This document shows positions 15,708 through 25,076 of a stretch of DNA of 64,000 nucleotides, one piece after another. The stretch's first letter is position 1. Every line of letters begins with the position of its first letter. The stretch comes from an uncultured Acidimicrobiales bacterium. GTDB taxonomy: Bacteria; Actinomycetota; Acidimicrobiia; Acidimicrobiales; CATQHL01. Where the stretch lies: assembly GCA_958295925.1 (NCBI GenBank), contig CATQHL010000001.1, forward strand, positions 340,676 through 404,675. Reading direction: 5' to 3'. The notes beneath the pieces were generated by a model, which made no database searches, had not been told where the DNA came from, and saw nothing but the letters and a program-made list of their open reading frames with translations. A program made the translations under genes and the position numbers.

Positions 15708-17827
15708 TACCGCCCCTGTCGCTTAGTTGGCTCGATCGTCAGGCACTGGCTTTCGTGCACCTCGGCGGAGAAGCCGGGCGGAACCCAGGTGGTGGAGTCG
15801 GCCTCCTCGATCACCGCCGGGCCGTTAATAGTCTCGCCCCTCGCCAGGCAGTCCCTGCGGACGACCAGAGCGTCCACCCACTCCCCAGCAGAGGCAAGGA
15901 CGCTACGGACGGAGGGGGAGTGGGTGGAGCCCTCCCCCGAATAGGGCCGAATGGACATCTTCGGCGACGGGGAGAGCGCCGTGGCCCCCAGGTAGATGGA
16001 CTGGATGGGCTGATCCCTCATGTCGTAGCCGTAGGCGGCTTTGTGGGTTTCGTGGTAGCGGTCTGCAAGCCTCGCCACGAAGTCGGCGGCGTCGGGGGGA
16101 ATCGCCACGGCCAGTTCGAAGCTACGGTCGACATGGCCGAACTCCGTGCGTATCTCCTGTTCGTAGTTCTGGCCGAGGTAGCGACAGGCCACGAAGGTGG
16201 TCACCCCGACCTCCGAGTCGACCCGTCGAAGCTGGACGCCTAACTCCTTGGCCGTTTCGTTCGCCAGCCGGGCGAGTTCGACCGGGATGTCCTCTGACTC
16301 AATGTGATCCAGCCTGCGAACGAGGGTCACCCTGCGGTCCACCCGCTGGGAGGCGATGAGCGTGCCGTAGGCCGACACCAGGCCCGGGTTTGGCGGAACC
16401 ACCACCCTCCTCATCCCCATTCGCAGGGCGATTTCCGCCCCATGCAGCGGGCCGGCCCCTCCGTAGGCGACCAGGTCGAACTCGCGGTAGTCGAGACCCC
16501 TGTCGACCGTCACGAGGCGGATGGCGCCCGCCATGTTCTCAATCGAGACCGACACCACGGCCTCGGCTGCGTCGGCGACGTCTAAACCGAGCGCCCTGGC
16601 GAGCGGCTGAATCGATCTCTCGGCTCTGCGGGCGTCGAGGCGCATCTCGCCGTTGAGAAAGTAGTCGGGGTTAAGACGACCCATCAGCAGGTTGGCGTCC
16701 GTGACTGTGGGCGCCCTGCCGCCGAGCCCGTAGCAGGCCGGGCCGGGCACGGCGCCGGCGCTCTCCGGCCCGACCTTGAGGAGCCCCCCGGAGTCGACCG
16801 AGGCGACGGAGCCCCCGCCTGCCCCGATGGTGGTTACGTCGAGGATGGGCAGAGCCAGCGGCAGGCCGAACTCGACCTCAAAGAGCCCGGAAAACTGCAG
16901 CTCCCCGTCGGTGATTACGCCCACGTCAGCACTGGTGCCGCCCATGTCCAGCGTCACAGCCTTGTCGGTCTTCACGGCTTGCGCGAAGTGGGCGCCGGCA
17001 ATCATCCCGGCCGCCAGACCTGAGAGCACTATCTCCACCGGTCGCTCCGCCGCATCCCGAAGCGACACCTGCCCGCCGTTGGAGCGCAGAAGCCCGTTCC
17101 AGCCCAACATGCTGCGGCTCGTGCACTCCTGTGCGAGGGACGAGGTGAAGTCGGAGACGATGGGCTTGACGTAGGCGTCCATGACGGTGGTGTTCGTGCG
17201 CTCGTACTCGCGCCAGACAGGCGCCACCTCACTGGAGATCGAGACTGGCAGATCGGGAAGCGCTGCTGTCAGCGCCTCAGCCAACGCCTGCTCGTGGGAG
17301 TCGTTCACGTAGGAAAACAGCAGGGAGACGGCCACTGCGGGCTTCTCCTCGCCGACGGTCAGCTCCCTCACCCTCTCGACGACGCGCCCAGCCTCCTCCG
17401 CTGTCAGCGGCTTGCGGACGGAACCGTCGGAAAGAACCCGCTCCGCGACGCCGACCACCATGTTGCGAGGGACGTAAGGCTCGGCCTTGACCCACTGCAG
17501 GTCGTAGAGGCCGGAGCGGTCGATGCGCTGGATGTAGAGGACGTCCTCGAATCCGGCGGTTGTGAGCAGCACGACAGGGGCACCGCGCCGCTGGATGAGG
17601 ACATTGGTGGCGATCGTGGTGCCCAGGATGAAGGAGTCAATGCCAGGGCCGGGCTCCACGCCAGAAAGTTCAAGGGCCGCGAAGGTGGCATCTGCCGGCC
17701 TGAATGGAGTCGAGGGCACTTTCCTCAAGCGCACATCTCCCCGGGGGCCGACCGCCACGAGGTCGGTGAACGTCCCGCCGTTGTCGACGCCCACCCGCCA
17801 AGCCGTGGCATCCCCCGTCCGGCTCAC
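15707..17827 (-). CDS. hyuA: Hydantoinase A/oxoprolinase family protein (copy 2)
   Basis: The 706-residue HyuA-type ATPase subunit has GVDNGGTFTDLVAVGPRGDV, LGTTIATNVLIQRRGA, VTLDMGGTSADVGVITDGEL and VTTIGAGGGSVASVDSGGL. GTG at 17827 is the likely start, 58 bases after the ABC ATPase stop, so it follows the transporter genes in the same transcript. The placement directly behind a complete importer suggests that the imported solute is the substrate of the hyu pairs; this is inference. Confidence 0.91.
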   Translation of the reverse strand: MSRTGDATAWRVGVDNGGTFTDLVAVGPRGDVRLRKVPSTPFRPADATFAALELSGVEPGPGIDSFILGTTIATNVLIQRRGAPVVLLTTAGFEDVLYIQRIDRSGLYDLQWVKAEPYVPRNMVVGVAERVLSDGSVRKPLTAEEAGRVVERVRELTVGEEKPAVAVSLLFSYVNDSHEQALAEALTAALPDLPVSISSEVAPVWREYERTNTTVMDAYVKPIVSDFTSSLAQECTSRSMLGWNGLLRSNGGQVSLRDAAERPVEIVLSGLAAGMIAGAHFAQAVKTDKAVTLDMGGTSADVGVITDGELQFSGLFEVEFGLPLALPILDVTTIGAGGGSVASVDSGGLLKVGPESAGAVPGPACYGLGGRAPTVTDANLLMGRLNPDYFLNGEMRLDARRAERSIQPLARALGLDVADAAEAVVSVSIENMAGAIRLVTVDRGLDYREFDLVAYGGAGPLHGAEIALRMGMRRVVVPPNPGLVSAYGTLIASQRVDRRVTLVRRLDHIESEDIPVELARLANETAKELGVQLRRVDSEVGVTTFVACRYLGQNYEQEIRTEFGHVDRSFELAVAIPPDAADFVARLADRYHETHKAAYGYDMRDQPIQSIYLGATALSPSPKMSIRPYSGEGSTHSPSVRSVLASAGEWVDALVVRRDCLARGETINGPAVIEEADSTTWVPPGFSAEVHESQCLTIEPTKRQGR

Positions 17828-17885
17828 GGGGCCTGGCCCTGCGTCACGCCCGCCACCAGCATCTGTCCGCCGCTCGTTCCTGACT

Positions 17886-19436
17886 TCACTCGTGTGGCTC
17901 CTCCTGCTCTCGGACGTATCCGCCGCTTAGTCCGGCCACCGCCTCTGCCAGCGAGCCGACGTCAGGCAATTCCGCAACGTCGAGTGCGCCTGTGATGCGG
18001 CCGTGCGATACAACCACCGCCCGCCGGGCCAGCTCGAACACCTCGGAGAGCTCGGTGCAGAAGGCGACCACCGCTCCCCCGCCCTCCGCGAATTCACGCA
18101 GAATCCGGTATATCTCCGCCTTGCTGCCCACGTCCACGCCGCGCGTCGGCTCCTCGAGAGCGAGAATCCCTGGTCGCTCGGCAAGTGCGGAGGCAATCGC
18201 CACCTTCTGCTGGTTGCCGCCGCTGAGGTCGCCGATGGGTTGATCGAGGGAGGCCGCCTGCACCAGGAACTCCTCCCTGTAGCGGGCGGCAAACTGCTCC
18301 ATCTTTCGGACTTTCAACAAGCCCCACCTACCGGCAATGACCCCCCGGCCCAGCCGCGCAAGAAGGCTCTGACCAACGCTGAAGTCGCTGAAGAGGCTCT
18401 CACCCCGATCGGCGGGAAGGTATGTGACCGACCGGTCCGAGATTTTCTTTGCGCCCCTGACCTCCTCCAACCCCGCCAGCGAGCGCACCAGTTCCCTCCC
18501 GCCTGACCCCTCCACTCCGACCAAGGCGACAATCTCCCCCTCGAAGACGCCGAACTCGTCTACCTCAAACGAACCGTCCCTGTGACGCCAGTCGCGCATG
18601 TTCAGCGCAAAGGCGCTCGGGCCGGCTTCTGCTTGCGAACTGATCCTGTTCCCTGCGCCGCGAACCTTCCCCGTCTTGCCCACCACCATTTCGCGGGCTA
18701 GGCGCTCTTCTGTGAGCGAGTCGCCCATGAGCTCGGCCCCTACGCCACCGTCGCGCACGACGATGACGCGGTCGGCGGAGTGGACGAGCTCGTTCAGTCT
18801 GTGGGAAACCAAGATCACGATGTTGCCGTCTTCGCAGAGAGCCCGCATCTGGGCGAACAACTCCGCGGACTCCTCCTCGGTGAGGGCGGAGTTGGGCTCG
18901 TCGAAGAGGAAAATCTGCGCCTGCTCCCCATGTGCCAGCGCCCGGGCTATCTCGGTGAGCTGGCGCACAACCAGGGAGCAATCCCCCAGCAGGTGGTCAC
19001 CGAACCGGGCGATGCCCAGCCGATCGAGCACCTCGTAGTGAGCCGCCCCTGGGCTTGGGCGGCGTGCGAGCCCGTTGCCAGTACGCCCTGCCAGGAGGTT
19101 CTCGGCAACCGTCAGGTCGGGAAAGAGCATCGCCTCCTGGTGAACGACCGGAACCCTGCTCTCGCCGCTCGCCGGCCGCCAGTCCTCGCCTCCCAGTTTC
19201 ATCTCCCCGGAATCCGGCTTCCCCTCACCGGAGATCATTCGCACCAGGGTGCTCTTTCCCGCCCCGTTTGGCCCCGCGACACCCAGAAACTCCCCACCGA
19301 TGAGCGTGAGCGTCAGCCCGGCCAGGGCCTGCGTGTGGCCGTATGCCTTCCGCAGGTTGCGCAATTCGAGGCGCAACCCCTGTGCAGCGGCGCTGAAGCC
19401 CTTGGTAGAGGGTGGGGCTGCGACGGTAGCAGTCAC
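17886..19436 (-). CDS. Sugar-type ABC transporter, double ATPase subunit
   Basis: The 516-residue protein carries two nucleotide-binding domains, as in RbsA/XylG. The first has Walker A GPNGAGKST (about 55-63) and Walker B IFLFDEPNSALT but a degenerate signature (CSLVVRQLTEIARA). The second has a degenerate Walker A (GVEGSGGREL, no GKS/T), a good signature LSGGNQQKVAIASALA and ILALEEPTRGVD. This is the usual asymmetric pattern of the family. It overlaps the permease gene by the four bases ATGA. It powers uptake with the adjacent permease and binding lipoprotein. Confidence 0.93.
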   Translation of the reverse strand: MTATVAAPPSTKGFSAAAQGLRLELRNLRKAYGHTQALAGLTLTLIGGEFLGVAGPNGAGKSTLVRMISGEGKPDSGEMKLGGEDWRPASGESRVPVVHQEAMLFPDLTVAENLLAGRTGNGLARRPSPGAAHYEVLDRLGIARFGDHLLGDCSLVVRQLTEIARALAHGEQAQIFLFDEPNSALTEEESAELFAQMRALCEDGNIVILVSHRLNELVHSADRVIVVRDGGVGAELMGDSLTEERLAREMVVGKTGKVRGAGNRISSQAEAGPSAFALNMRDWRHRDGSFEVDEFGVFEGEIVALVGVEGSGGRELVRSLAGLEEVRGAKKISDRSVTYLPADRGESLFSDFSVGQSLLARLGRGVIAGRWGLLKVRKMEQFAARYREEFLVQAASLDQPIGDLSGGNQQKVAIASALAERPGILALEEPTRGVDVGSKAEIYRILREFAEGGGAVVAFCTELSEVFELARRAVVVSHGRITGALDVAELPDVGSLAEAVAGLSGGYVREQEEPHE

Positions 19437-20431
19437 GCCTGACCAGCCTTCGACCGCTTAAGGGAGGTGAACCGATCGAGCGCCACCGCAGCGATGGTTG
19501 CACCGCCTATGAAGATTTCCTTGGCGAACGCCCCCACCCCGATTATCGACAGCCCGTTGTTGAGCACCGCCAGCAACAGCGCCCCCACCACCGTCCCGAC
19601 GATGGTGGCCTTACCGCCCGTGAGAGTGGCGCCTCCCACTATCACCGCTGCAAACACGGGAAATAGCAGAGACTGGCCCGACGACGGGTCGGTGGCCCCC
19701 AGGAAGGAGAAGTCAAGCATCCCCGCCAGAGCAGCCATCCCCCCGCCCAGGGTGAAGACGATGAACTTGTAGCGGGTTACAGGCAGGCGTGCGGCGCGGG
19801 CCGCCACCGGGTTGCTTCCCATCGCCGCCAGCCTGAATCCAAAAAGCGTCCTGTGAAGCAGCACCCAGAAGACGATCGCGGCCCCGATCAGCCAGATCAC
19901 CTGAATGGGGATGTTCCACCCCAGCCTGGTTTCGCCCAGAGCGCGAAAGACGCTCAACTGTCCTGGATCGGCGGGCGGGTCGGCGTACTTGGGGTTGATC
20001 CCCTCTGCCCCTGAGATGAGCAGCGACAGGCCGTAGACCACGGTCATCATTCCCAGCGTGACTATGAAGGAGGGTATGCCGACCCAGTTCGAGAGGGCGG
20101 CGTTCAGAAAACCGATGACAAGCCCGGCGGCTATCCCCACGAGCAGGGCAGGGACAATGTGAACCCCGTCTACCCAGATCGTGCCGGTGAGCATGGCGGC
20201 GAAGCCGTATATGGACCCTATTGAGAGGTCGAGCTCGCCCACGATTATCACGAGGGTCAACCCCAGCGCCATCAGCCCCATGGAGCTCATTGAGCGGACC
20301 ATTCCAAGGATGTTCCGCGTGGAGATGAAGCTGGGGTTGTTTGCGGAAAAGATCACCCCGATTACGACAATCGCCGACAGCAACCCCAAAATGCGCGGGT
20401 TGCGGACAGCATTCCGTAGAACCGAATTCAA
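19433..20431 (-). CDS. Sugar-type ABC transporter permease (RbsC-like)
   Basis: The 332-residue permease has eight to ten hydrophobic segments and the RbsC-family landmarks LTLVIIVGELDLSIGSIYGF and PVFAAVIVGGATLTGGKATI. The start is TTG at 20431. No ATG or GTG is available in the short open stretch upstream, although the frame is open back to a stop at about 20489. A mini-frame MSQFVVLP ends with TGA overlapping this TTG (TTGA), so translational coupling from a leader peptide is possible. It follows the binding-protein gene after a strong hairpin. Confidence 0.9.
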   Translation of the reverse strand: MNSVLRNAVRNPRILGLLSAIVVIGVIFSANNPSFISTRNILGMVRSMSSMGLMALGLTLVIIVGELDLSIGSIYGFAAMLTGTIWVDGVHIVPALLVGIAAGLVIGFLNAALSNWVGIPSFIVTLGMMTVVYGLSLLISGAEGINPKYADPPADPGQLSVFRALGETRLGWNIPIQVIWLIGAAIVFWVLLHRTLFGFRLAAMGSNPVAARAARLPVTRYKFIVFTLGGGMAALAGMLDFSFLGATDPSSGQSLLFPVFAAVIVGGATLTGGKATIVGTVVGALLLAVLNNGLSIIGVGAFAKEIFIGGATIAAVALDRFTSLKRSKAGQA

Positions 20432-20497
20432 GGCAAAACGACGAATTGGCTCATTGCCTGCAGGTGATACCGCAACCCCCAGACTTGTTCAGGATGC

Positions 20498-20542
20498 GAC
20501 TGTCCGGGGGGCGAGATGCGAAATCGCCGCCCCCCGACAGTC
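20498..20542 (-). terminator. Strong hairpin between binding protein and permease genes
   Basis: GACTGTCcGGGGGGC (from 20498) pairs with GCCCCCCGACAGTC (ending 20542), with one bulge and a small mismatch near the loop of about nine bases. It lies between the end of the binding-protein gene and the permease and has no T-tract. Such elements commonly slow decay or partly attenuate transcription, so the binding protein is made in excess over membrane subunits. Confidence 0.7.
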
Positions 20543-20574
20543 GTCGACGCGGATAGTTGTCGACCGCTTTCCAA

Positions 20575-21780
20575 TTACTGGTTTTCGGGCTTGGTCCAGT
20601 CGACTGAATCGACGTTTTCCTGGGTGGCTGCCAGCGGATCAAGAATATCGTGGCCTGAGTAGATCTCTCCCCCCAACAGGAAGTTTGCACACGCTGTGGC
20701 CCCGTTGTAGGCCTGGTTGGAGAACCCTTGAACCATCGTCACCACGACAATTCCATCGCGGATGTAATCGGCGATTTGCGGGTTCATGTTGAAGCCTGAG
20801 GTGTACATCTCACCGTGCAGACCCTGGTCGGCGATGACCTGCGCCACGAACTCCACGCCCTGGTCGGTGTGGAAGATGATGTCAACGTCGGGATGGCCGA
20901 TAATCCAAGCCTCCGACGACGCGTACTGATCGGCAGGAACCCATCCCTGCGACTCGATGTCGGTGTTAGGGCCGTTCACGAACTCGATGTCGGGAAGCAC
21001 CTCTGTGATGCCGGCCATGAACCCCTTCATGCGGTTCTGCGCCCAGGGGCCTTCCACGCTCCCGGTCAACAAGCCTGCCTTCTCAAACTCGACGCCGTTG
21101 TCGAGCGCCCACTGCCCTGTCATGCGCCCTGCCAACGTGCCGGAGGCAAGCTCGTCAAGGGCGAAGAAGGCGAACCTCTTGGAGTCGGGGCTGTCTGCGT
21201 TGACGCCGAACACGGGGATGCCCGAATCCACGGCCTTGTTGATTATATCCACATACGGGCCGGGCTCGTGAGCCTCAAAAGCCAGACAGTCGATTGCGTC
21301 GGCGTCGAGCAGGGAATCAATCTCGGCAACCTGTGCCGGGATGTCTGTCTGCAGCGGCCCGATGACTCTACCTGCAAGGGGGTATCCGTGTTCCTCGGCT
21401 TCGTAATCGATGCCGCGTTGCCATCCGTCGCTCATAGCCGCGCCGAAAATGGCGATGCCAGTGCCCTCGATTGAGAGGATCAGGTTGAGCGATTCCTCGT
21501 TCGCCAGCTTTCCGGCAATCCTGTCGGAAAGCTTGAACGTGCCCCATTCATACTCGACCGAGTAAGGCGGGCCAGACATGTCATCGCTGGCCGGAGCCGT
21601 AGTCTCAGGCGTGCTCGCCGTAGTCTCAGTGCTGGCCGGAGCCGGGGGCGGGGGCTCGGGGGCGCTCGCCGGAGGCTCAGGCGTGGCCTCCTCGCCGCTG
21701 TCTCCGCAGGCGGCCGCCACTAGCGCCACCGCAAAAAAGACTGCGATCAATACAAATAGTTTTCTTCTGATAGTTGTCAT
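20575..21780 (-). CDS. Substrate-binding lipoprotein of a sugar-type ABC importer
   Basis: The 401-residue protein begins MTTIRRKLFVLIAVFFAVAL then VAAACGDSG, a lipoprotein signal with lipobox AAAC. A Pro/Ala/Ser/Thr linker (about 28-70) tethers the binding domain. The domain has the type I fold of periplasmic binding protein family 4, for example LLDADAIDCLAFEAHEPGPY, SGIPVFGVNADSPDSKRFAF, GLLTGSVEGPWAQNRMKGF and VDIIFHTDQGVEFVAQVIAD. ATG has GGAGGAGAG upstream. First gene of the hyu operon. Ligand unknown; family members bind sugars, autoinducer-like or purine-like solutes. Confidence 0.92.
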   Translation of the reverse strand: MTTIRRKLFVLIAVFFAVALVAAACGDSGEEATPEPPASAPEPPPPAPASTETTASTPETTAPASDDMSGPPYSVEYEWGTFKLSDRIAGKLANEESLNLILSIEGTGIAIFGAAMSDGWQRGIDYEAEEHGYPLAGRVIGPLQTDIPAQVAEIDSLLDADAIDCLAFEAHEPGPYVDIINKAVDSGIPVFGVNADSPDSKRFAFFALDELASGTLAGRMTGQWALDNGVEFEKAGLLTGSVEGPWAQNRMKGFMAGITEVLPDIEFVNGPNTDIESQGWVPADQYASSEAWIIGHPDVDIIFHTDQGVEFVAQVIADQGLHGEMYTSGFNMNPQIADYIRDGIVVVTMVQGFSNQAYNGATACANFLLGGEIYSGHDILDPLAATQENVDSVDWTKPENQ

Positions 21781-21897
21781 GGACTCTCCTCCATACTGTC
21801 GTCTACCCTTACGGGCGAGATTCGCCGTTTCAACTCACTCGCCTCTCTCCTGATCAGTTACTTTAGGGCGACACTTGGCCATTAGGCACGACCGGGG

Positions 21898-21925
21898 AGT
21901 ATCAATCGCAGGGCATAGTTGTCAA
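21898..21925 (-). promoter_or_regulatory. Candidate promoter of the transporter-hydantoinase operon
   Basis: On the minus strand a perfect TTGACA (21920-21925) and GATACT (21898-21903) are separated by 16 bases, about 120 bases before the binding-protein ATG. The leader also holds a small inverted repeat GGCGA-ATC-TCGCC (21814-21826). This is the only good promoter match in the divergent gap and would drive the 12-kb operon. Confidence 0.5.
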
Positions 21926-22029
21926 GCTCGTGCTGATGCAGCAGGCAGGGGCGGTTGGGGGGCGGCCATCAGGCGACAGCGAGCGGCCAAGGCGGGAATA
22001 GTGGGGAAGTGGGGGGAAGGAGAATCACA

Positions 22030-22815
22030 GTGGGAAGCGACCGCATGAACAGTGGAACGGCAGTCATAACCGGCGGGGCAGGGCACCTTGGCCAGGCAAT
22101 CGCAGAGTCCCTGGCAAGCCGCGGCCTTGTCGTGGTTCTGAGCGACCTGAGCATTGAACGGGTTGAGGAAGCTGTGGCGACGATCAAGGCGAAGGAGCGC
22201 AACGCAGACTCGATCGACATCAGAGGATGCGCAGCCGACGTGGCCGACGAGGAAAGCGTTGCCAGGTTGATGGAAACGGCCGCCCTGTTCGGAGGAATCG
22301 ACGTGGTGGTGAACAACGCCGGCGTGGAAGGGCCTGTCGCAACCACAGACGCGTTGGATCTGAACGACTTGCGTGCCGTCTACGAAGTGAACGTGCTTGG
22401 CACACTGTCCGTCATCAAGCAAGCCCTGCCGCACCTTCGCAGCAGCCCGAACGCCCGCGTCGTCAATATCGCGTCGGGGGCGGGGCTCGCAGGGGCGGCC
22501 TACATGACCGCCTACAACTCCTCCAAGCACGCTGTGGTGGGAATCACCCGCTGCGTGGCACGGGAGCTGGCAGCAGACGGCATACCCGTGAACGCGGTCT
22601 GCCCAGGCTGTGTCTCCTCGCCGATGATGGGGCGCATCGAGAGGGAGATGGCCAGGCTGGGCGGGACGGCGTCCGTGACCTATGAGTCCGCCATCCCCGC
22701 CGGACGATACGCGGATGCCGCCGAGGTGGCCAACCTGGTGGGTTATCTCGCCACGGAGGCCCCGAAGTATCTCACCGGGGCGGCTCTGTTGATTGACGGG
22801 GGGCTCTACGCCTGA
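22030..22815 (+). CDS. SDR family oxidoreductase
   Basis: The 261-residue short-chain dehydrogenase has TGGAGHLGQAIA for cofactor binding, SDLS after the second strand (NAD preference), NNAG, VVNIASGAG and the catalytic YNSSK, ending ALLIDGGLYA. GTG 22030 is chosen because AAGGAG lies seven bases upstream; the frame continues further upstream without a ribosome site. It is divergent from the hyu operon and converges with the next SDR gene, 31 bases apart. Substrate unknown. Confidence 0.84.
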   Translation: MGSDRMNSGTAVITGGAGHLGQAIAESLASRGLVVVLSDLSIERVEEAVATIKAKERNADSIDIRGCAADVADEESVARLMETAALFGGIDVVVNNAGVEGPVATTDALDLNDLRAVYEVNVLGTLSVIKQALPHLRSSPNARVVNIASGAGLAGAAYMTAYNSSKHAVVGITRCVARELAADGIPVNAVCPGCVSSPMMGRIEREMARLGGTASVTYESAIPAGRYADAAEVANLVGYLATEAPKYLTGAALLIDGGLYA

Positions 22816-22846
22816 CAGACAGGCTCAACGCCACCTCTGGACGCGG

Positions 22847-23650
22847 CTACCCCTCGGCGTCCATGTCAGGCACTGCGATCCGGCAGGTAAGGCCGCCGTC
22901 CACTGGAATCACGGCGCCGGAGACGAAGGAGGCGTCGGGGGAGCACAGGAACGACACGACCGACGCAACCTCCGCTGTCGTCCCGACGCGTCCAAGGGCG
23001 TGAGCCGCGCCAATGACCTTCTGTCGGTCGGGGGGATGCGACACCTCAAACATGTCGGTTCTGATGAAACCCGGGCATACCGAGTTGATCCGCACACCGG
23101 AAGCGCCCAACTCCAGGGCCAGGCCACGTGTGAGGTGGTCAAGACCCGCCTTCGATGCCAGGTAGCTGATAATGCCAGGCGAGGCCAAGAGCCCCATCAC
23201 CGAACTGATGTTCACCACCGAGGCGTCGCCAAGAGCAGCGGCGGCCCGCAGGCATGGGGTCAACGCCCTGATCAGTTCGAACGAAGCCCGAAGGTTTACC
23301 TCCAGCACGTCGTCCCAGTCTTCGCCGCCGAATTCCTCGAAGCCGCCGACGCGCACTATGCCTGCGTTATTCACCAGAGCGTGAACGGCCGGATGCGCCT
23401 CGGCTATCGCCCGGCAGACATCGGCCAGCTGTCCCCGGTCGGAAAGGTCGCAGACTACTACCTCAGCCTCCCCGCCCTCAGATGAGATCTCCTCTGCCAA
23501 CGCCGAGAGCAGGGCCTCGTTGGTGGCCAGAAGCGACACGCCGAATCCGTCGGCCGCCAGCCGGCGGGCTATGGCTGCCCCGATTCCCCTGCTAGCCCCG
23601 GTAACCACCGCCCGGCGTGTCACGTCTTTCTTGAGATCGTCCATCATCAT
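22847..23650 (-). CDS. SDR family oxidoreductase
   Basis: The 267-residue enzyme has TGASRGIGAAIARRL, NNAGIVRVGG, VVNISSVMG, YLASKAG and ends AVIPVDGGLTCRI. The Ala-Thr-Asn after the second strand, in place of an acidic residue, leaves the cofactor choice open. It starts with three consecutive ATG codons (MMM); the exact first one is uncertain. It lies 23 bases after the old-yellow-enzyme-like gene and is probably cotranscribed with it. Confidence 0.84.
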   Translation of the reverse strand: MMMDDLKKDVTRRAVVTGASRGIGAAIARRLAADGFGVSLLATNEALLSALAEEISSEGGEAEVVVCDLSDRGQLADVCRAIAEAHPAVHALVNNAGIVRVGGFEEFGGEDWDDVLEVNLRASFELIRALTPCLRAAAALGDASVVNISSVMGLLASPGIISYLASKAGLDHLTRGLALELGASGVRINSVCPGFIRTDMFEVSHPPDRQKVIGAAHALGRVGTTAEVASVVSFLCSPDASFVSGAVIPVDGGLTCRIAVPDMDAEG

Positions 23651-23673
23651 TCCCTTTCAGACTGCGCTCAGCT

Positions 23674-24879
23674 TCAGTGCCCCGGGCGGTTGCGGACGTA
23701 GTGGCGCCAGAGGTGCGAACCAACCGCCACCGGGCTCTTCCGCCAGCAGCGCAGCGGGTCATATCCGTCGTGTACAAGGCACATGTTGCATGAGACGCAC
23801 TCCACGCCGCCCTCGCGGCCGGCAGCGAGCTTGAGTGGAAGGTCGGGCTCACGGATGAACGGGCGGCAGAGCACCATGAAATCGGCGTCGCCTGAACGGA
23901 TCAAGTCGGTCATCGTGTGCGTGGTACGGACTCCGCCAACCAGCAGCACAGGAAGCCCTGTGGCCTGCTTGACGGCGCGCCCGAACTCCCGGTAGTAGGC
24001 CTCCTCCCCAGGCGGCTGAACGAGGCGCTGGAACACCAGGTTGCGTACCGCCTGAGCGCCCCCCACGGCCACAAAGCGGCGGATGTTCTGCAAGTAGCTC
24101 CGCATGATGCCGAAGGTGGTCTCGAAGCCGTCCACACCCAGGTCGGCCAGTTCGCGGGAGCGCTCCAGCGACTCCCCCCGCCGCAAGCCATCGGGCACTG
24201 AGTCCTCCACACCGATGCGGGCGGTAACAGGGAAACCCTCCCCGGCCTCGGCTCGCACAGCCTTTACGACCTCGCGAAAGAAGCGGCCACGCCTGTGAGC
24301 GTCGCCGCCCCAGTCGTCGGAGCGGGTGTTGGAATATGGCGAGGCGAACGCAGAAATCAGATAGCCGTTGCCGCCGTGAATGTGGATGCCGTCGAAGCCT
24401 GCCTCCACCGCCCGCCTCGCTGCGGCGCCGAAGGCCGCCACCAGATCCTCGACCGCATCGGCCGAGAGTTCCTCCGGCTCTACGGCGTACATCGGGTTGG
24501 CCACTGTGGAGGGAGCCACAGTTCTCGCACCAGGCAGCATCGCCTGGCTGCCGCAGTGCCCAATCTCGGCGAAGATGCGGCCGCCTTCGGCGTGAACGGC
24601 CTCTGTGGCGCGGCGCAGACCGGCCACGCAGCCATCGTGGTGGATGCCCGTTTGCATTGCGCTCGCCTTGCCGCGCACTTCAACGTACATGTGCCCGCTC
24701 AGCAAGAGCCCCGCCCCGCCTGCGGCGAGTGAACGGTAGAGATCTACGAAGGAGTCGAAGACTTCGCCGGTTTCGTCGTCGGCCATCGTCTCCGACGTGG
24801 CGCCCCGCACAAGCCGATTGGGCAACTCCAGCCGTCCGATGCTCCCTGGCTGCAGGTACAGAGGCTTCTGTTCGCTCAC
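23674..24879 (-). CDS. NADH:flavin oxidoreductase, old yellow enzyme family
   Basis: The 401-residue TIM-barrel flavoprotein has LPNRLVRGATSETMAD near the N-terminus (FMN site), GFDGIHIHGGNGYLISAF (active-site His pair region), SPYSNTRSDDWGGDAHRRGR and, near the end, GDADFMVLCRPFIREP. A Cys set C-V-S-C-N-M-C followed ten residues later by another Cys recalls the iron-sulfur site of 2,4-dienoyl-CoA-reductase-type members, but the large C-terminal NAD domain of those enzymes is missing. GTG 24879 is chosen because AAAGGAG precedes it. It probably reduces an activated C=C bond, coupled to the downstream SDR. Confidence 0.87.
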   Translation of the reverse strand: MSEQKPLYLQPGSIGRLELPNRLVRGATSETMADDETGEVFDSFVDLYRSLAAGGAGLLLSGHMYVEVRGKASAMQTGIHHDGCVAGLRRATEAVHAEGGRIFAEIGHCGSQAMLPGARTVAPSTVANPMYAVEPEELSADAVEDLVAAFGAAARRAVEAGFDGIHIHGGNGYLISAFASPYSNTRSDDWGGDAHRRGRFFREVVKAVRAEAGEGFPVTARIGVEDSVPDGLRRGESLERSRELADLGVDGFETTFGIMRSYLQNIRRFVAVGGAQAVRNLVFQRLVQPPGEEAYYREFGRAVKQATGLPVLLVGGVRTTHTMTDLIRSGDADFMVLCRPFIREPDLPLKLAAGREGGVECVSCNMCLVHDGYDPLRCWRKSPVAVGSHLWRHYVRNRPGH

Positions 24880-25076
24880 GAGTTGCTCCTTTCGGCTATT
24901 CACCCGAACATCCTGCCCCGCAGGCAAAATACTCCCATGACCATTTCGATTCCGGCGCCCCTCGTCCACCGACGACACCAGTCACCGGCAACATCCGTCA
25001 CGTCACTGCCGTCCGGCGACAATAGCCGCCCGGCGACCTCGGTTTCCCGAACCCAATTCAAGTAAGCAATCCAGAA

